Shown: positions 50,082-59,915 of the stretch, piece after piece
Position numbering within the stretch: the stretch's first letter is position 1
Layout: each line of letters opens with the position of its first letter
From: Sandaracinus amylolyticus
GTDB lineage: Bacteria; Myxococcota_A; Polyangia; Polyangiales; Sandaracinaceae
Assembly (NCBI RefSeq): GCF_021631985.1
Contig: NZ_CP070225.1
Coordinates: forward strand, 6,262,001-6,326,000
Direction of reading: 5' to 3'
DNA length: 64,000 nt
Notes under the pieces: model-generated
The model's database searches: none
What the model was told of the DNA's origin: nothing
Seen by the model: only the letters and a program-made list of their open reading frames with translations
Made by a program: the position numbers and the translations under genes

Positions 50082-52606
50082 GCGGCGCTCGGGAATCCCG
50101 CGACCACGAGCACGGTGATCACCGCGGTGAGGAGCGTGAAGTGCCAATAGAGCACGACGTTGTGGATGTCGATGTCGTGCTCGCCCGTCATGCGCCCTGC
50201 GACGCGACGTGCGAGGCAATAGAGCTGCATGATCACGCCGAGCACGACGTGGAGCGCAGTCCACACGAGCAGCAGCCACACCGTCGCGTCGTACGCGTGC
50301 CGCGTCGGATCCATCGCGTGGAAGAAGGGCCCGGCGAGGAGCGCCGGCACGCTCAGCGCCGCGAGCACGAGCGCGCCGAGGAGCGCGACGTAGAACGCGC
50401 GGGCCGAGGCGCGGCGATTGAGCCGGCGGCAGAGCAGCGTGAGCGCCCACGCGCCGAGCACGAGCGCGCCACCGAGCGCCGGCCAGAGGATCCCGGGCCC
50501 GTCCGACGTGGCGGGCGGGAAATCGACGTGGATGGTCCAGAAGAAGAAATAGCCGAACACGATCGAGACGAATGCAGTGAAGTCCGCGAGCATCGTGACC
50601 AGGAGCCCCCACCATCCGACGGACTGCGCTCCTGACACGTAGAGCGGCAATCGGACTCCGAGGCCGATGTCCTTCTCCGTCTTCTCCGGCTTCTGCGCCG
50701 TGCCGATCCACAACCAGCGCCAGATCACCGCCGTCGTCACGACGAGACACGCGAGCGCGAGCGGCCACTGCTCGAACGTGCCGAGCACGAAGAACCCGCC
50801 GGTCGCGATCGCCGCGACGAGCGGGATGAAGCTCGGCCCGGGGAGCCGCTGACACTGCAGCGGGCGTGCGTCGATCACCGAGGTGACGAGCGTCTCGCGC
50901 ATTCCTTCTTCCGCATCGGGCAGATAGAAACGCCCCTCGTCGATGTCGCGCATCAGATCGGGCTGATCCCAGATCGGATAGCGCGAGTCGATCTCGGGGA
51001 TGGAGCGGATTCCCCACGACTTCCCGGGCATCTCCTGGACCCACTCGAGCGTCCCGGCGCCCCAGGGATTGCGCGCGGCGATCGGCTGTCTGCGTCGCGG
51101 CCTGACCACGTCGACGGCGATCACCCCGAGCCCGAGCGCCAACACGAACGCGCCGATCGTCGAAGCGAGGTTCAGCGCGTCGAGCCCGAGCTCCGCGGGA
51201 TACGTGAACACGCGCCGTGGCATTCCGCGCATCCCGGTGAGGTGCATCGGGAGGAATGCGACGTTGAATCCGACGAACGAGAGCCAGAATGCGATCGTGC
51301 CCAGTCGGTCGGAGAGCATCTTCCCGCCGACGATAGGATAGAAATAATAGAGCCCGGCGATGATCGGAAAGATCGCACCGCCGATCAGCACGTAGTGGAA
51401 GTGCCCGACGACGAAGAAGCTGTCGTGCGCTTGGAAGTCGAAGGGCGCGAGCGCGAGCATCACGCCGGTGAGCCCGCCGAAGACGAAGATCGCCATGCTC
51501 CCGACGACCCAGAGGAGCGGCAGCGATCGTGTCACCCGCCCGACCAGCAGCGTCGCGACGAAACAGAAGAACTGCACGCCCGTGGGGATCGCGACGGCGA
51601 TCGACGCCGCCGAGAAGAGACCGAGTGAGATCCCTGGAAGTCCCGTCGTGTACATGTGATGGACCCAGAGCCCGAAGCTCAGGAATCCGATCCCGATCGC
51701 GGCGAGGACGATCCACGAATATCCGACCATCGGTTTGCGCGCGAAGGTCGGGACGATCATCGCGACCAGCGCGATCGACGGCAGAAAGATGATGTAGACC
51801 TCGGGATGGCCGAAGAGCCAGAAGAGGTGCTGCCAGAGCAGTGGATCGCCGCCGCGGCTCGCATCGAAGAACGGCCAGTCGAAGGCGCGCTCGAGCTCGA
51901 GCAACATGCTCCCTGCGATCAGCGGCGGGAACGCGAACACGATCATCACCGCCGCGACGAGCGTGTACCAGACGTAGAGCGGAATCAGGTGGATGCGCAT
52001 CCCGGGAGGACGGCACTTCAGCGCACCGACGATCAGCTCCACCGCCGACGCGATCGCCGCGACCTCGATGAACGAGAATCCGAGCAGCCAGATGTCGGCG
52101 CCGATGTCCGGCTGGTACTGCGACGTGAGCGGCGGATACATGAACCATCCGCCGCGCGGCGCGGCATCGAAGAAGATCGATCCGCTGAGGAAGACCCCGC
52201 CGATCACGAAGCACCAGAATCCGTACGCGGCGAGGCGCGGGAACGGGAGATCGCGCGCGCCGAGCATCTGAGGCATCAGCGTCACCGCGATCGCCTCGAA
52301 GATCGGGATCGCGAAGAGGAACATCATCACCGAGCCGTGCACGGTGAACGTCTGATTGTAGGTCTCGGCAGAGAGGAAGTCGTTCTCCGAGACTGCGAGC
52401 TGGATGCGCATGAGCAGCGCGAGCACGCCCGCGAAGAGGAAGAACACGAACGCGACGGCCGTGTACCAGACACCCACTCTCGTGTTGTTGACGTCCGAGA
52501 AATAGCGGAGCCCCACCGGGGATTTCCACACGGCGAGCAGGCGCTCCTCCTGCGCACGGCGGAGCTCCTCCGGCGGGGCCTCGGAGAGCGGCTCGGGATC
52601 CGTCAT
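50078..52606 (-). CDS. ctaD: Cytochrome c oxidase subunit I-III fusion
   Basis: 842 residues. Residues 1-560 are subunit I: heme a ligand H90 and H404, heme a3 ligand H402, Cu-B ligands H267, H316 and H317, cross-link Y271 and gate E269 in GHPEVY. Residues about 600-842 are subunit III. Compared with Paracoccus, D119 (D-channel entry) is kept, but the N131 position is A126 (FPRLAAYGF) and K354 of the K-channel is Q345 (PTGVQFF). It reduces oxygen to water at the inner membrane. ATG 52606 overlaps the subunit II stop. Confidence 0.93.
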   Translation of the reverse strand: MTDPEPLSEAPPEELRRAQEERLLAVWKSPVGLRYFSDVNNTRVGVWYTAVAFVFFLFAGVLALLMRIQLAVSENDFLSAETYNQTFTVHGSVMMFLFAIPIFEAIAVTLMPQMLGARDLPFPRLAAYGFWCFVIGGVFLSGSIFFDAAPRGGWFMYPPLTSQYQPDIGADIWLLGFSFIEVAAIASAVELIVGALKCRPPGMRIHLIPLYVWYTLVAAVMIVFAFPPLIAGSMLLELERAFDWPFFDASRGGDPLLWQHLFWLFGHPEVYIIFLPSIALVAMIVPTFARKPMVGYSWIVLAAIGIGFLSFGLWVHHMYTTGLPGISLGLFSAASIAVAIPTGVQFFCFVATLLVGRVTRSLPLLWVVGSMAIFVFGGLTGVMLALAPFDFQAHDSFFVVGHFHYVLIGGAIFPIIAGLYYFYPIVGGKMLSDRLGTIAFWLSFVGFNVAFLPMHLTGMRGMPRRVFTYPAELGLDALNLASTIGAFVLALGLGVIAVDVVRPRRRQPIAARNPWGAGTLEWVQEMPGKSWGIRSIPEIDSRYPIWDQPDLMRDIDEGRFYLPDAEEGMRETLVTSVIDARPLQCQRLPGPSFIPLVAAIATGGFFVLGTFEQWPLALACLVVTTAVIWRWLWIGTAQKPEKTEKDIGLGVRLPLYVSGAQSVGWWGLLVTMLADFTAFVSIVFGYFFFWTIHVDFPPATSDGPGILWPALGGALVLGAWALTLLCRRLNRRASARAFYVALLGALVLAALSVPALLAGPFFHAMDPTRHAYDATVWLLLVWTALHVVLGVIMQLYCLARRVAGRMTGEHDIDIHNVVLYWHFTLLTAVITVLVVAGFPSAA

Positions 52607-53607
52607 CGCAGGCCCTCCAGGTAGGCGGCGAGCGCCTCGAGGTGCTCGTCGGGCAGCATCCCGAACGACGGCATGTGCACGCCGGGCTTCAGCCGCTCGG
52701 GATCGGCGATCCAGCTGCGCAACGCGTCGCGATCGAGATCGCTCCGGCCCGCACCGAGCGTGTGACGACTGCCGACGTGGGTGAGGTCGGGGCCGAGCGT
52801 TCCGTCGGCGGCAGTGCCTCGGATCGCGTGGCACGCGCCGCAGCCGTTCTCGAGGAAGAGCGTCGCGCCGCGGCGTGCGGGGGCCGTCGTGGGCTCGAGC
52901 GCATCGCCCAGCTCGCGCGCCAACCACTGCTCGTGATCGCGCTGCGGCTCGACGATCACGGCGAACGCCATCCACGCGTGCGACGTGCCGCAGTACTCCG
53001 CGCACACGCCGCGATAGGTCCCGGGGCGCGCGGGCTCGAGCCGCAGGTGCGTGCGTCGTCCCGGGATCATGTCGACCTTGCCGCCGAGCGCCGGGATCCA
53101 GAACGAGTGGATCACGTCGCGCGTCTCGAGCCAGACCTGGACCGGAACGCCCGCGGGCAGGCGCAGCTCGTTCGCGCTCTCGACGATGCGCCCCTGCCCA
53201 TCGCGATGACGCACGCGCCACCACCACTGCTCGCCGACGACCTCGATCTCCAGCGCGCCGCGGGGCGCAGGCGCGAGCAGCTGGGGGATCATCGCGAGCC
53301 CGTGCACGAGCAGCGCGCCGAGCACGAGCGTCGGGATCACCGCGCCCCCGAAGACGACGAGTCGATGGGCGGCCTGCGCGGAGACCGGCGCGCGCGGCAC
53401 GTACGCCGCGTAGACCGCGAGCCCGACCGACGCGAGCCACACCACGGCGCTGCCCCAGGTCAGCAGCCAGAACAGATCCGCGAGCCGCTCCGCGTCGCGG
53501 GCAGCGGGGTCGAGCGCCGACTGTGGCCCTCGGCATCCGATGGCGAGCACGAGAGCGATCCCCGGTGCGACCGCGATTCGTCCTTGCCGGCGCGCGCGTC
53601 GCGTCAC
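52603..53607 (-). CDS. ctaC: Cytochrome c oxidase subunit II with fused cytochrome c
   Basis: 334 residues. A lipobox-like LAIGC marks the N-terminus; two membrane helices follow. The Cu-A site is visible as His in IHSFWIPALGG and CAEYCGTSHAWM. Residues about 240-334 are a cytochrome c domain with CGACH and a distal Met in MPSFGMLP, the hallmark of caa3-type oxidases. GTG start with a GAGGAGG upstream. First gene of the five-gene oxidase operon. Confidence 0.93.
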   Translation of the reverse strand: MTRRARRQGRIAVAPGIALVLAIGCRGPQSALDPAARDAERLADLFWLLTWGSAVVWLASVGLAVYAAYVPRAPVSAQAAHRLVVFGGAVIPTLVLGALLVHGLAMIPQLLAPAPRGALEIEVVGEQWWWRVRHRDGQGRIVESANELRLPAGVPVQVWLETRDVIHSFWIPALGGKVDMIPGRRTHLRLEPARPGTYRGVCAEYCGTSHAWMAFAVIVEPQRDHEQWLARELGDALEPTTAPARRGATLFLENGCGACHAIRGTAADGTLGPDLTHVGSRHTLGAGRSDLDRDALRSWIADPERLKPGVHMPSFGMLPDEHLEALAAYLEGLR

Positions 53608-53675
53608 CTCGCCTCCTCGTCGCGCTCATGAGCGCGGACGTGACCAGCGACAATGACGGCCCTGGGATGCGCCGC

Positions 53676-55370
53676 TCAGCCGCGCGCGATCCGATGGTCG
53701 AACGTCGAGCGACCCTCGATCGCGTCGCACAGATCGTCGAGCTCGATCGGCTTGAGCAGGTGCGCGTCGAACCCCGCTTCGCGCGCCCGCTGGCGATCCG
53801 AGTCGTGACCGAAGCCCGTCACCGCGATCAGCCGCACCAGCGCGTGCTCCGGCAGCTCGCGCAGTCGCCGCGCGAGCTCGCATCCGTCCATCATCGGCAG
53901 CCCGAGATCGAGCACCGCGACGTGGGGCGCGAACCATCCCGCGGTCTCGAGCGCGCTGGCGCCGTCGTGCGCGGTCGCGGTCTCGTAACCCTCGGTCGCG
54001 AGCGCCACCGCGATCAGATCGGCGGCGTCCTCGTTGTCGTCGACGACGAGCACGCGCAGTCGCGCCGCACCGGTCGTGGGCGCCTCCACACGCCGCATCA
54101 CCGGCGCCGCGGTGCGCTCGGTCGGCTCGTCCGCCGCGGGCAGTCGCACCGTGAACTCCGATCCGCGCCCCACGCCCTCGCTCGCGGCCGACACGTCGCC
54201 GCCGTGGAGGCGCACGAGGCTGCGCACGATCGCGAGCCCGAGCCCGAGCCCGCCCATCGATCGATCGAGCGTGCGGCGGCCTTGCTCGAACAGATCGAAG
54301 ATGCGCGGCAAGAGCTCGGAAGGAATCCCCGCGCCGTCGTCGCGCACCCGCACCGCGATGCGTCGTTGCTCGTACTTCGCCTCGATCTCCACGCACCCGC
54401 GCGGCTCGCCGTACTTCGACGCGTTGGTGATCAGGTTCGCGAAGATCTGCACGAGGCGCGCGCGATCTCCGTCGACCCAGAGCTCGCGCGCCGGCACGTC
54501 GATGCGCAGCTCCTGCTCGCGCTTCGCCATCAGCGGGCTCGCCATCTCCACCGCGGCCTCGATCACCTCGGCGAGATCGACGGTCTCGCGGCGCAGCTCG
54601 ATCTTGCCGCGATCGATCCGCGAGATGTCGAGCAGATCGTCGACGAGCCCGACGAGGTGCTCGACCTGTCGTCCGATCACCTCGAGCTCGAGCCGCGCCG
54701 GGCCTCCCTCGCGCCTCGCGAGCAGCTCGAGCGCGGTGCGGATCGGCGCGAGCGGATTGCGCAGCTCGTGCCCCAGCATCGCGAGGAACTCGTCCTTCGC
54801 ACGGCTCGCCGACTCCGCGGTCTTGCGCGCGATCACGAGCTCCGTGACGTCCTGCGCGAACATCGCGACGAGGTCGACGTCTCCGTCGCGCGAGCGGATC
54901 GGGCGGCCGACGAGGTCGAAGTAGCGCTGCGTCATCGCGCCCGTCTCGTCGCGCATCCACACCGAGACCTCGGCGCGATGCAGCTCGCGACCGGTGCGAC
55001 GCAGCTCGTCGATCGCCGCGATCACCTCGTCGGTCGCGACCTCGGGCAGCGCGTCCGAGAGCGCGCGACCGATCAGCACGCGCTCGCCCGCGAGGCGCTG
55101 CACCGCCTCGCTCGCGAGCACGATCTCGTTCTCGTCGCCGCGCACCGCGCAGATGAGGTTGGGAGTCGCCGCGAGGAGCCCCTCGAGACGGGTCCGCCAG
55201 TCGGCGCCGTCGGAGGAGTACGCATGTCGGATCTCCGAGCGCAGCGGCTCGTTCCTCGACGTCGCCGGCACGAAGCGCGGCATCCTCGCCACGCCCCGCT
55301 CCGGGGTCGCGACTCCTGCGGCCTCCACGCCCGGCAGGCGCGGGCCACCGTCCCCTTGCGATCGTGACAT
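53676..55370 (-). CDS. Hybrid histidine kinase, PAS-HisKA-HATPase-REC
   Basis: 564 residues, no membrane helix. After a variable leader comes a PAS domain (about 55-180, LLAATPNLICAVRGDENEIV), then HisKA with MLGHELRNPLAPI, HATPase with NLITNASKYGEPRG, DDGAGI and GLGLGLAIVR, then a receiver with VLDLGLPMMDG as acceptor site. The HELRNPLAPI form is common in myxobacterial hybrids. GGGGAG before the ATG supports the start. Confidence 0.88.
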   Translation of the reverse strand: MSRSQGDGGPRLPGVEAAGVATPERGVARMPRFVPATSRNEPLRSEIRHAYSSDGADWRTRLEGLLAATPNLICAVRGDENEIVLASEAVQRLAGERVLIGRALSDALPEVATDEVIAAIDELRRTGRELHRAEVSVWMRDETGAMTQRYFDLVGRPIRSRDGDVDLVAMFAQDVTELVIARKTAESASRAKDEFLAMLGHELRNPLAPIRTALELLARREGGPARLELEVIGRQVEHLVGLVDDLLDISRIDRGKIELRRETVDLAEVIEAAVEMASPLMAKREQELRIDVPARELWVDGDRARLVQIFANLITNASKYGEPRGCVEIEAKYEQRRIAVRVRDDGAGIPSELLPRIFDLFEQGRRTLDRSMGGLGLGLAIVRSLVRLHGGDVSAASEGVGRGSEFTVRLPAADEPTERTAAPVMRRVEAPTTGAARLRVLVVDDNEDAADLIAVALATEGYETATAHDGASALETAGWFAPHVAVLDLGLPMMDGCELARRLRELPEHALVRLIAVTGFGHDSDRQRAREAGFDAHLLKPIELDDLCDAIEGRSTFDHRIARG

Positions 55371-55504
55371 CGCGCTCCCCCCGACCGCGCGTGCGCCGGA
55401 CTTGCGTCGCTGCGTTCGCCCCTGGGCAGCCTAGGGCCGGCACGCGCGTCCACAAGATTCCGCAATCGACGTAGCGAGCTTCCCTGGATCGCCCGAGCGG
55501 GGGA

Positions 55505-56470
55505 TCAGCAGGCGCCGTCGCGCGCTTCGTCGTCGGGGAGCCACACGACGAACGTCGAGCCTTCGCCGAGCGCGCTCTCCAGCGTGATGTCGCCACCGAG
55601 GAGGCGCACCAGCCGGCGTGCGCTCGCGAGCCCGAGGCCCGCGCCGCCGACCGAGCGCGTCGGCGAGCCGTCGACCTGGTGGAACGGATCGAAGATGCGC
55701 GACTGCTCCTCGGGCGCGATGCCGATGCCGGTGTCGCGCACCGCGATGCACGCACCGTGGAGCACGCGTCGCACGTCGACGCGCACTTCGCCCTCGCGCG
55801 TGAACTTCAGCGCGTTGCCCACCAGGCAGCGCACCACCTTCCCGATCTTCGCCTGATCGCTCCGCAGGTGCGGCACCGCGGGATCGATCGCGAGCTCGAC
55901 ACGCAGATCGGGACGCGAGCACGAGGGCTCGAGGCTGCGGATGGCGTCGCGCACCGTGACGCCGAGATCGAGCTCCTGGAGCTCGACGGGCATCGCGCCC
56001 GCGTCGAGCGCTGCGAGCTCGAGCATCTGCTCGATCACGCCGAGCAGCTCGCGCCCGTTGGCCTCGATGCGCTCGGCCTTGTGCTGCTGCTCGGACGAGA
56101 GCGGGCCGCCGACGCCGTGCGAGAGCATCGACGCGTACCCGAGCATCGCGTTCAGCGGTGTGCGCAGCTCGTGCGAGACCATCGCGAGGAGCTGCGCCTT
56201 CGCGCGCGATGCCTCGCGACGGGCCTCGTCGATCTCGCGCTCGCGCTCGTCGAGCTGCGTGCGCAGCTCGTCGATCGTCCCCAGCTCGCGCGAGAGGAGG
56301 TCGATCGCGAGGGTGATCTCTTGCTCGGCGCTCTCGAGCCCGTCGTCTTCCGCGAGCAGCCCGAGCGCGAGCTCGAGACGCGCACGGGCCGCCGCTGTAC
56401 GACGCGCGGCAGGATGGACTCCGGACTCGATGCGCTCACGACGTAGCGATGATTGCAGTCGGGGTCGCAT
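55505..56470 (-). CDS. Cytoplasmic sensor histidine kinase with coiled-coil input
   Basis: 321 residues. The first 100 residues are a Leu/Glu/Arg-rich coiled coil (LDEREREIDEARREASRAKA), with no recognised sensor domain. HisKA has AMVSHELRTPLNAMLGY, and the HATPase has CLVGNALKFTREG, DTGIGIAPEEQ and GAGLGLASARRL. It may signal to the divergent single-domain receiver at 56630 or that at 57116. ATG 56470 (MRPRLQSS) is the first start after the intergenic region. Confidence 0.85.
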   Translation of the reverse strand: MRPRLQSSLRRERIESGVHPAARRTAAARARLELALGLLAEDDGLESAEQEITLAIDLLSRELGTIDELRTQLDEREREIDEARREASRAKAQLLAMVSHELRTPLNAMLGYASMLSHGVGGPLSSEQQHKAERIEANGRELLGVIEQMLELAALDAGAMPVELQELDLGVTVRDAIRSLEPSCSRPDLRVELAIDPAVPHLRSDQAKIGKVVRCLVGNALKFTREGEVRVDVRRVLHGACIAVRDTGIGIAPEEQSRIFDPFHQVDGSPTRSVGGAGLGLASARRLVRLLGGDITLESALGEGSTFVVWLPDDEARDGAC

Positions 56471-56629
56471 GGGCGGGTGAGGGGCGATACGCGACCGCCC
56501 ATCTCGGCGCGTCGCGGGTCGCCACAATCTCCATGCGCTCGGATTGTCGACGAACGACGCGAGCGGAAAGATCTCTCGCGAGATCACGCTGTTGCGGCGT
56601 CGTGCTCCGGACCTAGGTCGGCGGCCGTC

Positions 56630-57064
56630 ATGCTTCTCACCGCGCGTTCGCCGCTCCGCGTCCTCGTCGTCGAGGACAACGAGGACATCGCCGACATGCT
56701 CGCGCTTCTCCTCGAGCGATGGGGCCACGAGGTCACGCTCCGACGGGACGGGCGCAGTGGCCTCGCCGCGGGCCTCGCGGGCGCGTTCGATCTCGCGCTG
56801 CTCGATCTCGGGCTGCCCGAGCTGGACGGGTTCGAGGTCGCGCGCCAGCTGCGCGCGGCGCGCGGCGAGGACTCCCCAGTGCTGATCGCGGTCTCGGGCT
56901 ATGCGCAGCCCGAGGACGTCGAGGAGGCACGCCGTGCCGGCTTCGATCGCCACGTGGCGAAGCCGGTGAGCGAGCGCGGCATCCGGAGCCTGCTGCGAAT
57001 GGCGCGGCGGAGGAGGGATCGCAACGCGACGATCAGCGTGGACGCGGAGGAGTTCCGCACCTGA
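56630..57064 (+). CDS. Single-domain response regulator
   Basis: 144 residues: only a receiver. VLVVEDNEDIADML gives the acidic pocket, LALLDLGLPELDGFE the phospho-acceptor, AVSGYAQPED the switch Ser/Thr, and HVAKPVSERG the conserved Lys. A 20-residue Arg-rich tail follows. Without an output domain it likely acts as a phosphate relay or protein-binding switch for the kinases next to it. Confidence 0.85.
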   Translation: MLLTARSPLRVLVVEDNEDIADMLALLLERWGHEVTLRRDGRSGLAAGLAGAFDLALLDLGLPELDGFEVARQLRAARGEDSPVLIAVSGYAQPEDVEEARRAGFDRHVAKPVSERGIRSLLRMARRRRDRNATISVDAEEFRT

Positions 57065-57115
57065 GCGAGCGCGCCCTGGACCGGTGCCCTTGTGATCGGA
57101 GAAGGATGGGACCAG

Positions 57116-57520
57116 ATGGTGAACACTTTGGCAGGCGGAACCGAGACCGAGGACGGCGTCCCGATGGACGTGGTCATCGTCGATGACCACGACGACACGC
57201 GCGAGGTCGCCGCGGAGGTGTTGCGGCTGCAGGGATTCGCCGTCCGCGACTTCGCGCGCGCCGAGGACGCGCTCGACGCGATGGAGTCCGAGCCGCCGCG
57301 CGCGGCGATCATCGATCTGACGCTCGGCGCGATGAGCGGCGAGGATCTCGCGCGGAAGCTGCGCTCGACGGGCACCGCCGATCACGTCGCGTTGGTCGCG
57401 ATGACGGGCCACACCAGCGCGCGCGAGAACGAAGAGCGCCTCTGGGACTGCGTGCTCATCAAGCCGGTCGATCCGTTCGACCTCGCGCGCACGCTGCGCG
57501 ACATCGTCGCGCAGAAATAG
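57116..57520 (+). CDS. Single-domain response regulator
   Basis: 134 residues, receiver only: VVIVDDHDDTREVAAEVL, acceptor in AAIIDLTLGAMSGED, VAMTGHTS and CVLIKPVDPFDL. ATG 57116 is favoured because GGAGAAGG lies ten bases upstream; GTG 57092 and ATG 57164 are alternatives. Together with the gene at 56630 it completes a kinase/receiver set. Its last 15 bases are repeated directly after the stop. Confidence 0.83.
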   Translation: MVNTLAGGTETEDGVPMDVVIVDDHDDTREVAAEVLRLQGFAVRDFARAEDALDAMESEPPRAAIIDLTLGAMSGEDLARKLRSTGTADHVALVAMTGHTSARENEERLWDCVLIKPVDPFDLARTLRDIVAQK

Positions 57521-57535
57521 GTCGCGCAGAAGTAG

Positions 57536-58669
57536 TCAGAAGGGGTCGGCGAAGCGCGGGTCCGTGAGCAGCTCCTGATCGGTCAGGCTGCGCAGGAACG
57601 CGAGCAGGTCCTCGCGCTCCTGCGGCGTGAGCTCGAAGCCGTGCAGGAAGATGCTCTTGAGCGGGCTCTCCGCGCCGACGCCGGCGTTGGGACCGCTCTC
57701 GATCGTGCGCCCACCCGCGGCGTAGTGATCGAGCACCTCGTCGAGCGTCGCGATCGAGCCGTCGTGCATGTACGGCGCGGTCAGCTCGATGTTGCGCAGG
57801 CTCGGCGCGCGGAAGCGACCCATGTCGCGCGGGTCCGCGGTGTGATCGTAGAGGCCGCGGTTGGTCTCCGGATATCCGCCACGCCCGTCGACGTTGTAGA
57901 GCCCGGTGTTGTGGAAGCCGTTCTCGGGGAGCGGCTGTCCGTCGTGCGCCACCGAGTCGGTGAAGTTGAACCCACCGTGGCAGTGGAAGCACTCGAGGCG
58001 CTCCGAGAAGAAGAGGTCCATGCCGCGCAGCGCGGACTCGCTCATGGCGCTCTCGTCGCCCTGGTGCGCCCAGCGATCGTAGGGCGCGCGCGCGCTCACG
58101 ATCGATCGCTCGAAGCTCGCGATGGCGCGCACGACGGTGGTCACGGTGATCGGATCCGCGTCACCGGGGAACGCGGCCGCGAAGAGCTCGCGGTACGTCG
58201 CGCCGGTCGGGAGCGTCGCGTCGCGCAGGCGCGCGAGCATCTCGTCCTCGCGGCCCGAGAGACCGAGCTCGACCGGGTGCTCGCCGAACATCGGCACCAG
58301 CGCCTGGTCCTCGAGCGAGACGAGCGCAGGGTTCGCCCACGTCAGCGTCGGCACGTAGGCGACGTTCACGAGCGACATCGATCCGCGCGGCGTGAGGTCG
58401 CCCGTCGATCCCGTCGAGACCGGGACTCCGTCGGTGAACGCGAGATCCTGTCGGTGACAGCTCGCGCACGACTGGGTCTCGTTGCCCGAGAGGCGCTCGT
58501 CGTGGAAGAGGAAGCGCCCGAGCTCGACCTTCTCGGCGCTCATCGGGTTGTCCTCGGGCACCCGCGGCGTGGGGAAGCCCGCCGGCAGATCCCACTGCCA
58601 CCCGCGGCGCTCCTCGCAGCCGAGCACGATCACGAGCGCGATCAGCGCGATGCCCGCGCGACGCGTCAC
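57536..58669 (-). CDS. MbnH-like di-heme MauG/CCP-family enzyme
   Basis: 377 residues. A lipobox IVLGC marks an outer- or inner-membrane lipoprotein. Two heme sites, CASCH near 75 and CFHCH near 225, and the C-terminal [18 protein letters not shown] are typical of di-heme cytochrome c peroxidase/MauG proteins. In the MbnP/MbnH pair, MbnH oxidises a Trp of MbnP to kynurenine to form a copper site. The adjacent MbnP-like gene, coupled by GTGA, supports that identity over ordinary peroxidase. Confidence 0.88.
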   Translation of the reverse strand: MTRRAGIALIALVIVLGCEERRGWQWDLPAGFPTPRVPEDNPMSAEKVELGRFLFHDERLSGNETQSCASCHRQDLAFTDGVPVSTGSTGDLTPRGSMSLVNVAYVPTLTWANPALVSLEDQALVPMFGEHPVELGLSGREDEMLARLRDATLPTGATYRELFAAAFPGDADPITVTTVVRAIASFERSIVSARAPYDRWAHQGDESAMSESALRGMDLFFSERLECFHCHGGFNFTDSVAHDGQPLPENGFHNTGLYNVDGRGGYPETNRGLYDHTADPRDMGRFRAPSLRNIELTAPYMHDGSIATLDEVLDHYAAGGRTIESGPNAGVGAESPLKSIFLHGFELTPQEREDLLAFLRSLTDQELLTDPRFADPF

Positions 58670-59514
58670 TCGTTGCGCGCCTCGACGCGGAAGAGCGACT
58701 GCGCGTCGCCGCTCACGCCGATCGCGTCGAAGAGCACGGCGCACTCGGGATCGTCCGCGTCCGACATGCACCCGGGGGCGCCGCCCGCGTCGGCGTCGAC
58801 GTCGCTCGTCGCGAGCATCGACGCGAGGTCGGCGACGATCACGTCGCGCGCGGGGTCGAACCCGTCGAGCGCGATCGACGCCTCGTTGCGCGCGGTGCAG
58901 GTGCGGGTGCCCATGCGCGCGTCGCCGCTGCATCCGGTGGCGCCGACGTGGAGCAGCCACGAGCTCTGTCCGGTGCTCGCGCCCTCGATGCGCACGTACT
59001 TGTAGCCGCCCTGCCAGCCCCAGTACATCGAGCTGAGGTTCATCGGCGAGGGCGCGGTCGCGGAGTCGAGGTGGTTGCGCGCCTCGGGCACGCCGATGCG
59101 GAAGCGAACGCCGGTGATCGCTCCGTCGCGATCGGGGATCGTGCCGACGAGGCGGGTGTTCATCGGCGCGTTGCCGCCCTCGCACCCATCGCCGTCCTCG
59201 AAGTCGATCAGCGCGATCCCGCCTCCTTCGGAGGACACGGTCTGCCACACGCCGTCGTCGTCGAGGGTCAGCGGGACCTCTTCGCCGCCCTCGAGCACGA
59301 CGCGCACGTCGTGCACGTAGAAGCGGAAGTCGAACGCGGTGAACGTGGAGCCCGTGGTGCCGATCCCCTCGTACGCCGCGCCGCACTCGAACGCGCGCTC
59401 ACCGACGCGACCCTCGAGATCGATGGTGACGGGGCGACTGGCCTCTTCGCCGTCGCACGACGCGAGAGAGAGCGTGACCAGGAGCGAAGCGAAGAGTCGA
59501 CGCATCGTCATCAC
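58666..59514 (-). CDS. MbnP-like copper-binding protein (four-Cys 'metallo-mystery' partner)
   Basis: 282 residues with a lipobox LSLASC. The conserved pattern of the family is present: [13 protein letters not shown], then [16 protein letters not shown] with the Trp pair, and four spaced Cys (FECGAAY, GDGCEGG, TGCSGD, TRTCTAR) with a further Cys pair near the end. In characterised homologues a Trp turned to kynurenine helps bind Cu(I). GTG 59514 (overlapping the previous stop) or ATG 59511 is the start. It is coupled to the MbnH-like gene. Confidence 0.87.
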   Translation of the reverse strand: MMTMRRLFASLLVTLSLASCDGEEASRPVTIDLEGRVGERAFECGAAYEGIGTTGSTFTAFDFRFYVHDVRVVLEGGEEVPLTLDDDGVWQTVSSEGGGIALIDFEDGDGCEGGNAPMNTRLVGTIPDRDGAITGVRFRIGVPEARNHLDSATAPSPMNLSSMYWGWQGGYKYVRIEGASTGQSSWLLHVGATGCSGDARMGTRTCTARNEASIALDGFDPARDVIVADLASMLATSDVDADAGGAPGCMSDADDPECAVLFDAIGVSGDAQSLFRVEARNE

Positions 59515-59915
59515 GGCGTGCTGGCCTCGATCCAGCGTGCGATCGCACATCGAGCGGCCTCCGGGAGCGGTTCGGCAGGGGGCATGCGGAAGAGCGGGTC
59601 GTCCGAGGTTACTCGTCGGAACAGCTCGCTGCACGCGAGCGATCCCGGCGTGACGTAGCGCTCGAGCAGCGCGTCGCGCGACGCCGCCTCGTCGACGAAC
59701 GAGAGCGTCATGCGACTGCCCTCGCCGTGACAGCTCGGTCCGTCACGCCCGCAGGTCGGGCGCAGCACATCGCGATACAGCTCCTCGTAGGTCGGCACCG
59801 GCGCGCTCTCGCACGCGCTCGGGAGCCCCGCGTCGTCGCACACCGGGGGGTCACCGTCACCGCCGCACGCGACGAGGAGCGCCGCGATCGACCACATCGC
59901 ACGCGTGCCGATCAC
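59511..59915 (-). CDS. Small cytochrome-like lipoprotein
   Basis: 134 residues. Lipobox in ALLVAC after a short signal peptide. PTCGRDGPSCHGEG is a widened heme-type motif (C-x6-CH) and FRMPPAEPL could give a distal Met, a pattern seen in predicted heme-binding lipoproteins; ARCAIARWIEAS closes the domain. Heme attachment is uncertain because the Cys spacing is not CxxCH. It lies between the His/Asp-rich lipoprotein and MbnP with GTGA overlaps on both sides. Confidence 0.72.
   Translation of the reverse strand: MIGTRAMWSIAALLVACGGDGDPPVCDDAGLPSACESAPVPTYEELYRDVLRPTCGRDGPSCHGEGSRMTLSFVDEAASRDALLERYVTPGSLACSELFRRVTSDDPLFRMPPAEPLPEAARCAIARWIEASTP

Noticed and set aside
57536..58669. Ordinary cytochrome c peroxidase call
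   Set aside because: The coupled four-Cys MbnP-like partner points to the MbnH branch of the family.
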